The notes: generated by a model not told the origin, from the sequence alone. 64,000 bases of DNA from Pantoea rwandensis (GCF_002095475.1 NZ_MLFR01000005.1:1-64000), one strand, 5' to 3'. Shown: positions 52,022-61,529, counted from the first letter of the stretch. Made by a program: numbers and translations.

Positions 52022-53547
52022 TTAATTCATCAGCGGTTTTGCCACTGGCGCCTTCACGCCATCAGCCAGCGCGAACAGGGCTTCGACACGGGCTTTCTCT
52101 TTGTCGTCCACTGGGATCAGTAAACCACACACCACAAACATCACCACGTTACCCACCAGGCCGACAATGCCGCTGGTGAGCGAGCCAAGCGCCGGGATGT
52201 CATCCGGGAAGAACACGGTGAGCACGATAGCGATAATAATCCCGGTCATCATGCCCATCAGCGCACCTTGTTTGTTACCAAATCGGCTAAAGATGCCAAA
52301 GAACAACGGCACTGCCAGTTGAATGATCCCCTGATAGGAGATCTGCGCCAGAAGCTGTAAACGGGAATAGTTGAAGGTGAAGTACGCCAGTAGCGCCGCA
52401 GCCACGATAAACACCACCATGCCCGACTTCGCCAGCATCGTCAGTTGACGATGCTACGCGGTTTATTCCATGTCGCGAGGTCGTTGGCGAACTGCGTTCC
52501 GCACACCTGCACACATCCATCAACGTGACCGATACTGGCGGCAAGAACAATCACCAGCGCCAGTGCCAGCAACCACGGACCACCTTGATCAAACAACGCC
52601 GTAAAGAACCCATTTTGCGGATTGGCCTGGACATTAGGATCCTGACTTACCGCTGTAGCAAACAGCATCAGAATGGCATAGAAACCGCCCACCAATAGAA
52701 TCGTCAGCAGGGTGCCTTTCTTCACGGCGCGGATGCCGCTGGCGGTATAAATGCGCTGGAAGCTCATCGGCCAACACATTGATCCAATCACGCCGGTAAA
52801 GATCAGGCTGAACATATACCATGGACCATAGTGCGAACCTTCTGCACCCGGAATCTGCAGCATAGCGGGCGGCAATGTCGCCAATTGGCCGAAGCCATGA
52901 TCGCCACCAAACAGCAACACCACGCACACCAGCGCGCCCAAACCATAGGCGATGATGCCCTGATACATATCCGTCATGATCAACCCGCGCATGCCCATGC
53001 TGACAGTCCAGTATTGACGCACCAGAATCAACAACACGCCAGCGATCAGGCAGGTGGTGACACCCCAGCGGCCAAAGCTGGCAAACTCAACCAACAACGC
53101 CAACGCCTGTATGCCCATCACCACCCACGGGAATACGCAGATGATGCCAATAATCGACGCTACACGCTTCACCGCCGGGCTGTTGAAACGCATACCGAGC
53201 AGATCGGGTTGCGTCGTCAGGTTAAAGTGCTGTCCCCACTTCCACGCACGGCGCGCCATTAAGTACATCGCCGTCACACCGAGCGTCGAGTACACCGCGC
53301 CGTAGAATCCGATGACCCCGCTCACCGACAGTGAGAAGAAAGCGGTGAAGGTCGCGCCTGGCCACCATGAGTTGGTATAACTCATGGCGATAAACCACGG
53401 CCCATAAGATCGTCCGCCGACGGCGTAATCCGAAAATGAGGTGCTTTTACGGTTGGTGGCATACAGCACGGCAATCATGATCGCCAGAAACAGGCCAATC
53501 ATGCCAAAGGTAATTAAGTAATGGGGTTCTGCTGCGTTGATTTTCAT
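52022..53547 (-). pseudogene. Sodium:solute symporter (SSS family), frameshifted
   Basis: A symporter of about 508 residues split in two frames. The first part (53547 to about 52445) begins MKINAAEPHYLITFGMIGLF and contains ALVVARMAW-like YLMARRAWKWGQHF and the SSS motif region SYTNSWWPGATFTAFFSLS. The rest (LTMLAKSGMVVFIVAAALLA to the end at 52022) is in the next frame. Adding one base near 52440-52448 joins them. Homologues with a DUF3311 partner import amino acids, carboxylates or related compounds. It is the last gene of the catabolic cluster and overlaps the DUF3311 gene by 4 bases. A real loss would cost the operon its importer. Confidence 0.87.
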
Positions 53548-53813
53548 GCGACTTCCTCATCGTCCGGAATTTCGCCAAACGCGCATTCCGCCAAATACAT
53601 GACCCATAATCCCACACCGAGGAATATCGCAATCGCGAGCCAATAAACGATCGGTAGTGGTATCCCCAGAAATAATGCACTGCTCCCGCTGACGCTTAAA
53701 TAAAGCGGCGGACAAAGTGCCAACAGTAATAATGCCAACAGGTACAGGGCAAATATTTTATTTTTAATACTTATGCGGGCGCGTAGTTGCTGCGCCATGA
53801 CCATCGAACTCAT
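53544..53813 (-). CDS. DUF3311-family small membrane partner of the symporter
   Basis: An 89-residue membrane protein with two hydrophobic segments (IFALYLLALLLLALCPPLYLS and VYWLAIAIFLGVGLWVMYLAE), the typical size and layout of DUF3311 proteins encoded next to SSS symporters. The GAGGAG Shine-Dalgarno is 6 bases before ATG 53813, deciding the start against an upstream in-frame ATG at 53849. It overlaps the symporter start by 4 bases (ATGA), indicating co-translation and probably a complex. Confidence 0.82.
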   Translation of the reverse strand: MSSMVMAQQLRARISIKNKIFALYLLALLLLALCPPLYLSVSGSSALFLGIPLPIVYWLAIAIFLGVGLWVMYLAECAFGEIPDDEEVA

Positions 53814-53977
53814 AATAATCTCCTCAATATTACTTGACGGTGTGCGCACTCCTTTACCTGCTGAATATCAGCATTTCCCCTTTGGTGTAACCTCAATAAT
53901 GGACAACAGAGAGCGCTGCCCGAAATACAACGGATAGTGAATATTTGAAACGTGCTTACAAGGCTTCTGGCTTGCGC

Positions 53978-54916
53978 TTACAATGCGCGCAGCCAGTTTT
54001 CCCAGTCGGGATGATTCAAGACGCTGCGCGCACGTAAATGCTTCCATGCACCATATTTCGAAAAATCAAAATCGATATCTGCCACATGATGCTGAATAAT
54101 GGCCCAGGTTGACCACTTCATATCGGCCAGATATTTATGAATTTGTACACGAGCAAATAATGCCGCATCGACTTTGCCGAAATAGTCCTCCAGTAGTTCC
54201 TGTTCAATTTTTGGAGTGAAAAACATCTCGCCAAACCATAGCGCTAATTCATAACAGCGGTCGTTATTTGATGCATATTCAAAATCAACCAGGCGAATAT
54301 CATTCTGCGCGTTAAGCATAAAATTACCGGCCAATGTGTCATTCATGCAGGGCACCAAATCTAATCCCGCGGCTTCTAACGCCAACTGCGCGCGTTGTGC
54401 CTGTTTGTGCAACCAAGCGGCATCCGCAGAGAACGCGACATTGAGTGCACTGACCTGCTCAATGTGTTCGTTTAGCATGTCGAATACGGTTTTGTTTTGC
54501 TTGAGCAATGGCTGATTGTTGAAGCTTTTCAAGCCCTGTAACGCACGATGGCGAATCGCGGATTGCTGAAAATCGAGGTTAGACGACGTGCGCCAGCCAT
54601 CAATGAACTCAAACACTTCAACACCCAGATCGCGCAGATACGCCACCACCGGCACGCCGTAGCCGGTTTGCGCGGCTTTCAGGCTCGCTTCATGTGCGGT
54701 GTCCCGATTGATAAAGCGTTCGGTGCCTTCGCCAGGAATTTTGACGAAATAAGCACAAGGCGCGCCTGCTACTGCGACGTGCCAGTTGGCGTTAGAAATA
54801 CCGCCGCTCACTGGACGATACTGCACCGCCCTGCCCTGCCATTCCGGCATCGCCGTGATGGCTTGTTCGACCCGCTGTTCCTGCCAGCTGTGCGCTTCAC
54901 CCAAAGATTTGCTCAT
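53978..54916 (-). CDS. APH/choline-kinase-like phosphotransferase, second copy
   Basis: A 312-residue small-molecule kinase of the choline kinase/thiamine kinase-like superfamily. The N-lobe Lys-bearing strand is APCAYFVKIPGEGTERFINR. The catalytic loop is PCMNDTLAGNFML (about residues 198-210), where Asp and Asn are kept but the position usually His is Met, and the metal Asp follows in LVDFEYASNN. Its start overlaps the preceding kinase gene by 4 bases. Members phosphorylate amino alcohols, hydroxylysine, aminoglycosides or sugars; the substrate here is unknown but is probably an intermediate released by the amidases of the cluster. Confidence 0.83.
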   Translation of the reverse strand: MSKSLGEAHSWQEQRVEQAITAMPEWQGRAVQYRPVSGGISNANWHVAVAGAPCAYFVKIPGEGTERFINRDTAHEASLKAAQTGYGVPVVAYLRDLGVEVFEFIDGWRTSSNLDFQQSAIRHRALQGLKSFNNQPLLKQNKTVFDMLNEHIEQVSALNVAFSADAAWLHKQAQRAQLALEAAGLDLVPCMNDTLAGNFMLNAQNDIRLVDFEYASNNDRCYELALWFGEMFFTPKIEQELLEDYFGKVDAALFARVQIHKYLADMKWSTWAIIQHHVADIDFDFSKYGAWKHLRARSVLNHPDWENWLRAL

Positions 54917-55848
54917 TTTGCCTGCTCCGCAGTCAGGTTTAGCCAACGTTCAAAACGGGGATCATTCACGCTCTGACGGCAACGTAACAACATCCACTGA
55001 CCGAGTTTGGCAAACTCCAGGGCGCGCGGGCTGGTGGCACCGTTCAGCATGCCCCATAACGTCCAGTGATAGTCATCAACCAATGCATACAAGTGGCAAC
55101 GCGCCACATCAGCCTCGCTGCAGTCACCGCGCCAAGCCCGAATAGCATCACGCCAGCGGTCGTCGGTAGGCATTTGTTCATGGATGAGCGTGGCAATATC
55201 GTGCCAGGCATCGCCTCGCGCGGCGTAGTCAAAGTCCAGTAAGCGCCATTCACCCTGCGCGTTGACCATCCAGTTGCTGGCGATGTTATCGCCGTGGATC
55301 AACACGGGTGTAAAGGACGCGGTGTTCAGTGCCTCCCACGCCAGATCGACACATTCCCCCATCCACTGCAGCTCTTCTGGCAGTTGTACGTTATGCGTTT
55401 CAACCTGAAGACGTAGTTGCAACATATCCTGCTGACGGCTGTGTGACGGCAGCGGCAAACCTGAATGGTGTAATTTCTCCAGCGTGCGCGTCAGGCTGGC
55501 AAAGTGATGCGGATCGCGCAAGGCATCCAGTCGCGCCCAGCGAAAGCCATCATCCAGCGCCGCAAATATCATTACGCCAGTGTGTGGATCGGCGTGGCAC
55601 AGCGCCGGGGCAATGCCCAACTCGCCTGCCTGGCGGCTAATTTCGGCGCTGCGCTGGAAATCAATCAAGACTTTTTGATCATCGAACAGCACCTTGGCGT
55701 AATAGCCTTGCCCCGCCGACTGCAGCCGAAATCCCGCCCATTCCGTCGCCAGCCGATGCGGCGACGCCACGCCTGCGGTGCCGGGTTGAATGTCAAAGGA
55801 TTGCGTAGGCTGCCAACTCGCCAGCGCTTGCTGTAAACGCATCATCAT
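54913..55848 (-). CDS. APH/choline-kinase-like phosphotransferase, first copy
   Basis: A 311-residue kinase of the same superfamily as its downstream neighbour but clearly divergent. The catalytic loop is VLIHGDNIASNWMV (HGDxxxxN, about residues 184-197) and the metal-binding motif is LLDFDYAARGDAWHDIA, both canonical. The N-lobe has GYYAKVLFDDQKVLIDFQR. It overlaps the M20 amidohydrolase stop and the second kinase start by 4 bases each. Two different kinases side by side suggest either two subunits or two sequential substrates. Confidence 0.84.
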   Translation of the reverse strand: MMMRLQQALASWQPTQSFDIQPGTAGVASPHRLATEWAGFRLQSAGQGYYAKVLFDDQKVLIDFQRSAEISRQAGELGIAPALCHADPHTGVMIFAALDDGFRWARLDALRDPHHFASLTRTLEKLHHSGLPLPSHSRQQDMLQLRLQVETHNVQLPEELQWMGECVDLAWEALNTASFTPVLIHGDNIASNWMVNAQGEWRLLDFDYAARGDAWHDIATLIHEQMPTDDRWRDAIRAWRGDCSEADVARCHLYALVDDYHWTLWGMLNGATSPRALEFAKLGQWMLLRCRQSVNDPRFERWLNLTAEQAK

Positions 55849-57125
55849 AAGATACCCTCTCCGTTCAGGCAGAGCTCACTGAGTAGCGCCATCAGCAGGT
55901 CGAGTCCGCGATGCAGGTCGGCGACGGCGGTGAATTCACGTTCATTGTGCGAAAGACCGTCCTCACTGGGCACAAACAGCAATGCACTTGGACAGTGATA
56001 GCTCATGCTAATCGCATCGTGACCCGCCACCGAACGCATCGGCATCGCCTTTAGCCCAAGTTTTTCCGCTTGTGCTAAGGCCAGTTCACCTAATGCTGAA
56101 TGTAACTGATGTGGTGGTCGATACTGTGCGCGGTCAAGACTGACATCGGTTGCTGTTAGCTGAGCAATCGATTGCATCTGCTGGCTGAAGCTGTCGCGCA
56201 ACTGGCACAACAGCGCTTCATCAGTGGAACGAAACTCAATAAATAATGTGGCTTCTGAAGTCACCACATTCGGCGAATTTGGCGCGGTTTCCAGGCGGCC
56301 TACCGAGGTATGTAGCGTTTCGCCATATCGTTCGGCCTCTGCGCGCACCGCGACAATCGTGTGCGCGGCCGCCAGCAGCGCATCCCGTCGACGATCCATC
56401 AATGCCGGTCCGGTGTGATTTTGCTCACCTCGAAATGTAACCTGCCACTTCAGCGCCGCCCAGGTTTCCGTCACCACGCCGATCTGCTTCTGCTGCAATT
56501 CAAGATGTGGACCTTGCTCAACATGCAACTCGCAGTAGGCCGCCACCGATAGATCCGGCAACGCCGTTCCGCAATATCCAATGCTTTGCAATGCCGTTTG
56601 CAGCGAGATACCTTCGCCATCACAACACGCCAATGCCTCATCCAGCGAGAGTGCGCCAGTGAACACCGAACTGCCGGTCAGACTGGGCTGAAAGCGTGCG
56701 CCCTCTTCATTGGTCCAGTTCACCACCGCCAGATTACGTTGTGCGGTTTGCGAGTGATCACGCAGCTGGTGAGCCAGCGTCGCAATAGTCACCGCAGCAC
56801 CCGTTACGCCGTAGGCTCCATCGAAACGCCCTCCCAGCGGTTGGCTATCCAGATGCGAACCGCACAGCACCCATGGCGCGCCTTCGCAAAGCGTGATCAG
56901 ACCAAAGATGTTGCCAATTTCATCCACGTGAACGTGAAAACCTTGTTGCGTCAGCCAGGTACAAAAGGCATCGCGCATTTGCTTATCCGCAGCAGATGCT
57001 GTGAGGCGATGTAATCCGCCTGCTGGCGTCGCACCGATGCTGCTGCTGAGGGCGAATAGCGCATCAAACGCCTGATAATCTTGCGTTGTCATCCGCGGCA
57101 TTGCCGGGATGGAGGATGTTGACAT
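55845..57125 (-). CDS. M20 hydantoinase/carbamoylase-family amidohydrolase
   Basis: A 426-residue metal-dependent hydrolase of the N-carbamoyl-L-amino-acid hydrolase/allantoate amidohydrolase family. Metal ligands are in GSHLDSQPLGGRFDGAYGV (His and bridging Asp, about residues 85-103), NEEGARFQPS (Glu pair), YCELHVEQGPHLE, and the C-terminal SVAGHDAISM. It removes carbamoyl or similar groups to release an amino acid and ammonia. GGAGAG sits before ATG 57125, and the start lies inside the 3' end of the DeoR-type gene (62-base overlap). Substrate unknown. Confidence 0.88.
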   Translation of the reverse strand: MSTSSIPAMPRMTTQDYQAFDALFALSSSIGATPAGGLHRLTASAADKQMRDAFCTWLTQQGFHVHVDEIGNIFGLITLCEGAPWVLCGSHLDSQPLGGRFDGAYGVTGAAVTIATLAHQLRDHSQTAQRNLAVVNWTNEEGARFQPSLTGSSVFTGALSLDEALACCDGEGISLQTALQSIGYCGTALPDLSVAAYCELHVEQGPHLELQQKQIGVVTETWAALKWQVTFRGEQNHTGPALMDRRRDALLAAAHTIVAVRAEAERYGETLHTSVGRLETAPNSPNVVTSEATLFIEFRSTDEALLCQLRDSFSQQMQSIAQLTATDVSLDRAQYRPPHQLHSALGELALAQAEKLGLKAMPMRSVAGHDAISMSYHCPSALLFVPSEDGLSHNEREFTAVADLHRGLDLLMALLSELCLNGEGIL

Positions 57126-57861
57126 GGGCACTCTCCAGACTCGCTACAAAAGCTGCCGCGGGTAGCACATTGGTCACTAAAGTGTCGACCGCGCTAAACG
57201 GCAGCGTGTTCACAAAGGTTCGCAGTCCAAATTTGCCTTCATCTGCCAGAATCACACTCTGGCGACAGTGCGTGCTCAGCACGCGCCTCAATAACGCCTC
57301 AGGCTCTTCGTAATCCATAAAGCCGTTGTCCCGATCCACCGCACCAATGCCCATAAAGGCAATGTCGTAGTGGAATTGACGCGCGAACTCCAGCGTATGG
57401 GGGCCAATCAGTGCGTTATCATTTCGCCGAACGCGCCCTGGTGTTAGCGTGACAGCGTTGTCGCTTTGCTGCGTTAGCAGCGCGGCGATATCCATTGAGT
57501 TCGTCACCACCTTCAAACGTGAGAAGCGGGTCAGCTGCTGCGCCAGTGCCAGCGTTGAGGTGCCGGTATCCAGAAACAGCGCCATGCCCTCTTCCACTAA
57601 TTCACTTGCCAGTTGGCCGATACGCGCTTTAGCACGCGGCTTGATACGGCTGCGGATCTGTAACGGCTGCTCTTCGCTTGGAACGGGTAAAATGGCACCG
57701 CCGTGCACGCGCCGTAACACGCTTTGCTCTTCCAGATATTTGAGATCGCGGCGTATCGTCTCCTCTGACACCACGAACTTCTGCGCCAGCTCCGTTACGC
57801 GCACCCGTTTTTCGTGGTGTAAAATCCGTTTTATTTCATCCAGTCGTGGCTGATTAATCAT
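57064..57861 (-). CDS. DeoR/GlpR-family transcriptional regulator
   Basis: A 265-residue repressor. The N-terminal HTH is RVTELAQKFVVSEETIRRDLK (about residues 20-40), followed by the DeoR effector domain with IGQLASELVEEGMALFLDTGTS and the conserved IAFMGIGAVDRDNGFMDYE region. Members of this family respond to phosphorylated sugars or sugar alcohols, which fits the presence of two kinases in the operon. It shares 62 bases with the next gene in another frame. An imperfect inverted repeat just upstream (57897-57914) is a possible self-operator. Confidence 0.9.
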   Translation of the reverse strand: MINQPRLDEIKRILHHEKRVRVTELAQKFVVSEETIRRDLKYLEEQSVLRRVHGGAILPVPSEEQPLQIRSRIKPRAKARIGQLASELVEEGMALFLDTGTSTLALAQQLTRFSRLKVVTNSMDIAALLTQQSDNAVTLTPGRVRRNDNALIGPHTLEFARQFHYDIAFMGIGAVDRDNGFMDYEEPEALLRRVLSTHCRQSVILADEGKFGLRTFVNTLPFSAVDTLVTNVLPAAAFVASLESAHVNILHPGNAADDNARLSGV

Positions 57862-57896
57862 GCTTACCTTCAGTTTTTAGAGACCAAAACCGCAGT

Positions 57897-57914
57897 ATAC
57901 CTTTAGGTCGGTAT
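57897..57914. promoter_or_regulatory. Possible DeoR operator
   Basis: ATACC (57897-57901) and GGTAT (57910-57914) form an inverted repeat 36-53 bases upstream of the DeoR-type gene start, in the 65-base gap after the amidase. It is short, and no second copy was found nearby. Confidence 0.3.
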
Positions 57915-57926
57915 CATGGCCGTGCC

Positions 57927-59351
57927 CTATAGAGAAGGGAGGTGCTGATCCCACGGCATCAGCGCTTCGAGCGCCGCGCAGAACTGCAACACGTCGCCTT
58001 CCGCATAACGTCGGCCGATCACCTGTAAGCCCACCGGCAAACCTTGCGGGGTAAAACCACAAGGAATTGTCGCGGCCGGATTACCACTCAAGTTGAACGG
58101 CCAAGTGAAAGGCGTCCAGCGCGCCCATTCAACCCCGCTGTCGCCCGACGCTTGGTTTTCCGGCACATGGCAGTCGGCAGCGAACGGCAGAATCGGCAAT
58201 GTGGGCGTGATCAGCAAATCCACGTTGTCAAACAAGGCGTGCACCTGTCCGGCAAACGACGCACGCTGTTTTTGCGCTGCCAGGTAGTCGGCCAGATTCA
58301 GACGCTGCGCGCGTTCAATCAGCGCGGCAAAGCCCGGATCGAGCTGGTCGAGCTGCTGCTGCAGTGCGGCGCCGTAAGCCACACCGCGCCCGCCGCTCCA
58401 TAATGTGTCAAACGTTTCGAACGGTGATGACCAGTCCAGCGGGCGTGCCGTTAGCGTCACTGGCAAAGAATGAGCAATCTGCTCTACCGCCTGTTCAACG
58501 CAACGCGCAATCTGGTCGTCAACGGGGGTGTTAAACAACGTTGGACTGTAGTGCACACGCAGCTGAGGCAGTGGCTGGTCGCAGCGTTCCAGCCAGGATT
58601 CATTTTTGGCGGGTAGCGCCTGATGATCGCGCGCATCCGGTCCCGAAAGCAGGTCAAACAACAGCGCGCTATCACGAACTGTGCGCGTCATCGGTCCAGC
58701 ATGGCTGAGCATTTCAGTCGCTGACCACGGCCAGGTAGGAATGCGACCCAGCGAGGCCTTAAGGGCAAAAATGCCGCAAAAGGCGCCAGGAATACGCACC
58801 GAGCCGCCACCGTCAGAGCCCAACGCCGCGGGTACCATGCGCGCCGCAACACTGATTGCCGATCCTGAACTTGAGCCGCCGCTGGTCAACGCCGGGTTCC
58901 ATGGATTGCGCCCATGCCCAAACACCCGTGAATAGCTTGATCCGGTCCAGCCAAACTCGGTGGTTGCGGTTTTGCCAACAATGATCGCTCCCGCCGCCCT
59001 CAATCGTTCAATAATCGGCGCGTCTCTTTCTGGCACGTTATCCAGTGAAGTGAGTGAACCTTTGGTCGTGCGCAACCCAGCCGTTGAGAACAGATCTTTC
59101 ACGCCGAAGGGTACGCCGTGTAGAGGACCACGAATCTTGCCCGATTGACGTTCTCGATCGCAGTTTTTAGCGTCTTCTAACGCCTGCTGATCATATACAT
59201 CACCAAAAGCATTTAATGTGGGATTGTGGGATTTGATTTGCTTAAGGCTATTTTCGACCAACATTTCACTGCTGACCTCACCGCGACGAATCTGCTGCGC
59301 CGCGCTGATGACATCAGGCATATAATTGGAGAATTCTTGATCCACCGCCAT
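57927..59351 (-). CDS. Amidase signature-family hydrolase
   Basis: A 474-residue amidase with the full Ser-cisSer-Lys triad: Lys in GVPFGVKDLFS (about residue 82), the cis-Ser in TSGGSSSGSAISV (about 155), and the nucleophile Ser in GSDGGGSVRIPGAFCG (about 180). It hydrolyses an amide to a carboxylate and ammonia. The sequence is in the GatA/AtzF-like group but the rest of the GatCAB operon is absent, so it is catabolic. It is the first gene of the minus-strand cluster. ATG 59351 is chosen as the start of the conserved N-terminus; in-frame ATGs upstream remain possible. Confidence 0.87.
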   Translation of the reverse strand: MAVDQEFSNYMPDVISAAQQIRRGEVSSEMLVENSLKQIKSHNPTLNAFGDVYDQQALEDAKNCDRERQSGKIRGPLHGVPFGVKDLFSTAGLRTTKGSLTSLDNVPERDAPIIERLRAAGAIIVGKTATTEFGWTGSSYSRVFGHGRNPWNPALTSGGSSSGSAISVAARMVPAALGSDGGGSVRIPGAFCGIFALKASLGRIPTWPWSATEMLSHAGPMTRTVRDSALLFDLLSGPDARDHQALPAKNESWLERCDQPLPQLRVHYSPTLFNTPVDDQIARCVEQAVEQIAHSLPVTLTARPLDWSSPFETFDTLWSGGRGVAYGAALQQQLDQLDPGFAALIERAQRLNLADYLAAQKQRASFAGQVHALFDNVDLLITPTLPILPFAADCHVPENQASGDSGVEWARWTPFTWPFNLSGNPAATIPCGFTPQGLPVGLQVIGRRYAEGDVLQFCAALEALMPWDQHLPSL

Positions 59352-59606
59352 CGTTACACCCTGCATTTCTGGCATCACCATGCAGCGATAGTGGCAATAG
59401 TTTGCGAGTGAAGCAAGACCGGGTTATGTGGTTAATGTGGGATATGTTGTATTTACTGTGTCACTGTTATAGGAAAATATGATGATGAAAAAAGCAACAA
59501 AATGACAAGACGGTGGCAATTCGATGAAGCTTTTGCGCGCCAAGGCGCATGGTGACTTACTTGCCTTAAAATAACGCGAGGAAATGTGAGAATGGGAGAT
59601 CTCTGC

Positions 59607-59635
59607 TCACTGCGCCGCTATAGCCAGCGCAGTGA
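59607..59635. terminator. Hairpin downstream of corA
   Basis: TCACTGCGC (59607-59615) and GCGCAGTGA (59627-59635) form a perfect 9-bp stem 25 bases beyond the corA stop on the minus strand. No strong T-tract follows. The rest of the gap 59382-59606, upstream of the amidase, holds no gene I can support and should contain the amidase promoter. Confidence 0.4.
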
Positions 59636-59659
59636 TAATAAAGTCGTCTGATAAAAAAA

Positions 59660-60643
59660 TTATAGCCAGCCCGCTTTTTTAAACCGTGACCACATTAGGC
59701 CACAGATCGTCATCGTGACAATCAACACAGCCGGGTAGCCAAAGTGGGTTTTCAACTCGGGCATATCCGAGAAGTTCATGCCATACATGCTGAATACAAT
59801 GGTGGGCACAATCAGCACGGCGCCCCAACCTGCGAGCTTTTTATTCACCTCGCTCTGCTGAACGGACACCAGCGCGAGATTAACCTGCATCGCGCTGGTC
59901 AGCATTTCGCGCATGTCTTCGGCATCGATCATGACGTGATGCGCATGGTCCTGCACGTCGCGCAAATAGGCTCGTAGGTTTTTAGGCACAATATCCTCGT
60001 GGAAGCGCGCTAACTGAGCGCAGATTTCTGTAACCGGCATGGCCGCATTACGCAACGACAGCAGCTCGCGTCGCAGATGGTAAACATTTTCCAGAGTTTG
60101 ACTGTCAAAACGGGTGGTGAACATTCCGTCTTCCAGATCACCAATGCGAGAACTGAGCGACTCGGTGATTTTACTGTAGTTATCAACGATAAAATCGAGG
60201 ATGCAATAGAACGCGTAACCCGGTCCCTGGCACAGCATTGTGTGATTTTTCTCCGCCTTGGCACGGATTGCCGCATAGCCCTCTGACGAACCATGGCGAA
60301 CCGTTATCAAGAAGTTTTTGCCAAGGAAAAAGTGGGTTTCACCAAAACTGATACGCTGCTTATCGTCCAGGTGCGCGGTTTTCACCACGATAAATACGGA
60401 TTCACCGTATTGCTCAATCTTCGGACGCTGGTGGGCCACCAGCGCATCCTCAATCGCCAGTTCGTGCAGGCCAAACTCTTCCTGCAGGGTCTGCATAAAG
60501 GCGGGTTCGGGCTGATTTAAACCAAGCCAAATAAATGAATTATCTTCTTTCAGCACTTCGCTGATGTCAGCGACATCGACATGCTCTTCACGTTTGCCGT
60601 GGCGATAGGCCACACAGTTAATCACCATTTTGGCGCTGTCCAT
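59660..60643 (-). CDS. CorA-family divalent metal ion transporter
   Basis: A 327-residue inner-membrane channel with a large cytoplasmic N-terminal domain and two C-terminal helices. The diagnostic pore motif YGMNF is near residue 290 (FSMYGMNFSDMPE), followed by the second helix and a basic C-terminus (SRFKKAGWL). CorA-type proteins take up Mg2+, Co2+ or Ni2+. It is not the standard chromosomal corA by context; here it is a lone accessory copy. The first helix is LAGWGAVLIVPTIVFSMYG. Confidence 0.9.
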   Translation of the reverse strand: MDSAKMVINCVAYRHGKREEHVDVADISEVLKEDNSFIWLGLNQPEPAFMQTLQEEFGLHELAIEDALVAHQRPKIEQYGESVFIVVKTAHLDDKQRISFGETHFFLGKNFLITVRHGSSEGYAAIRAKAEKNHTMLCQGPGYAFYCILDFIVDNYSKITESLSSRIGDLEDGMFTTRFDSQTLENVYHLRRELLSLRNAAMPVTEICAQLARFHEDIVPKNLRAYLRDVQDHAHHVMIDAEDMREMLTSAMQVNLALVSVQQSEVNKKLAGWGAVLIVPTIVFSMYGMNFSDMPELKTHFGYPAVLIVTMTICGLMWSRFKKAGWL

Positions 60644-60663
60644 GTTGTTTTCACTCTACTTAA

Positions 60664-61134
60664 TCATAGTGCCAGTGTCATTTCGATGCAGGGAAGATCG
60701 GCTTTAGCTAAAGCCGAAGGGTATAAAGCTTCGCGTACAGTGCTGAAACCGTGGCGCAAATAAAAGCCGCTGGCATTCGGTGTCGCGGCCAGCGTAATTT
60801 GCCTGTAACCCCGTTGGCGCGCTTCATCGATAATCGCCGTCATAATAGCGCTGGCATAACCTTTGCCGTTGCAGGAAGGTAGAGTAAAAATCGCCTCGAC
60901 GCTGCCGGTTTTCAGATCAAGAAACCCGGTGGCGGCAGCACCGTACTCCGGGTCATCAATCACAAAGAAGGGGTTGCCTCTGATCGCTTCAAAATATCCC
61001 GGCGGTAAAGCGTCGGGCGTCCAGGCGGTGATCACCTCTGCGGGATAAACGGACTGGCAACCTTCGCGAATCGCAAGATTGCGAATTCGCCACAAGGCAG
61101 CGGCTTCATCCGGACGGGCTAAGCGCGGTTTCAT
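60664..61134 (-). CDS. GNAT family N-acetyltransferase
   Basis: A 156-residue GNAT protein. Motif A is IFTLPSCNGKGYASAIMTAI (acetyl-CoA loop CNGKGYA, about residues 84-100), preceded by EYGAAATGFLDL and followed by LAATPNASGFYLRHGFSTV (motif B). It is separated by 20 bases from corA and probably forms an operon with it, without an obvious functional link. The substrate cannot be inferred. Confidence 0.82.
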   Translation of the reverse strand: MKPRLARPDEAAALWRIRNLAIREGCQSVYPAEVITAWTPDALPPGYFEAIRGNPFFVIDDPEYGAAATGFLDLKTGSVEAIFTLPSCNGKGYASAIMTAIIDEARQRGYRQITLAATPNASGFYLRHGFSTVREALYPSALAKADLPCIEMTLAL

Positions 61135-61208
61135 AGGTCATTATCCAAGTGGGAGATCCAAGATACCCCACCTTAGCAAAACCTCTTCGCCGCGTTTGCG
61201 AATTTTGG

Positions 61209-61529
61209 TCAGGGCACACCAAAATAGCGCAATAAGGCTGTCATTACGGCCGCACCGATAATCACCAGAATGAGCGGTGTTCTGCGCCATGCCAGAAACA
61301 CGGCAAACAGCACACCTGCCACACGTGCCACGCCAGCAAAGTGGCTACCTTCAAACAGTGCCGTGGTGACGGCGACCGCTAACAGCAACACTGTTGCGGC
61401 ATCGGAAAGCATATTGCGCACGCGATCCGACATCTGCATACGGCTGCCCAAACGAAATCCGGCAAAACGCATCGCATAAGTCCCTATCGCCAACAACGCG
61501 ATGCCGGCGATCACCAGGTTACTGTGCAT
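61209..61529 (-). CDS. azlD: AzlD-family branched-chain amino acid exporter subunit
   Basis: A 106-residue membrane protein with about four helices (NLVIAGIALLAIGTYAMRFAG and VLLLAVAVTTALFEG among them). It is the small partner of AzlC-type exporters, which expel branched-chain amino acids or their analogues. It overlaps the azlC 3' end by 11 bases, so the two are co-translated. Confidence 0.85.
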   Translation of the reverse strand: MHSNLVIAGIALLAIGTYAMRFAGFRLGSRMQMSDRVRNMLSDAATVLLLAVAVTTALFEGSHFAGVARVAGVLFAVFLAWRRTPLILVIIGAAVMTALLRYFGVP

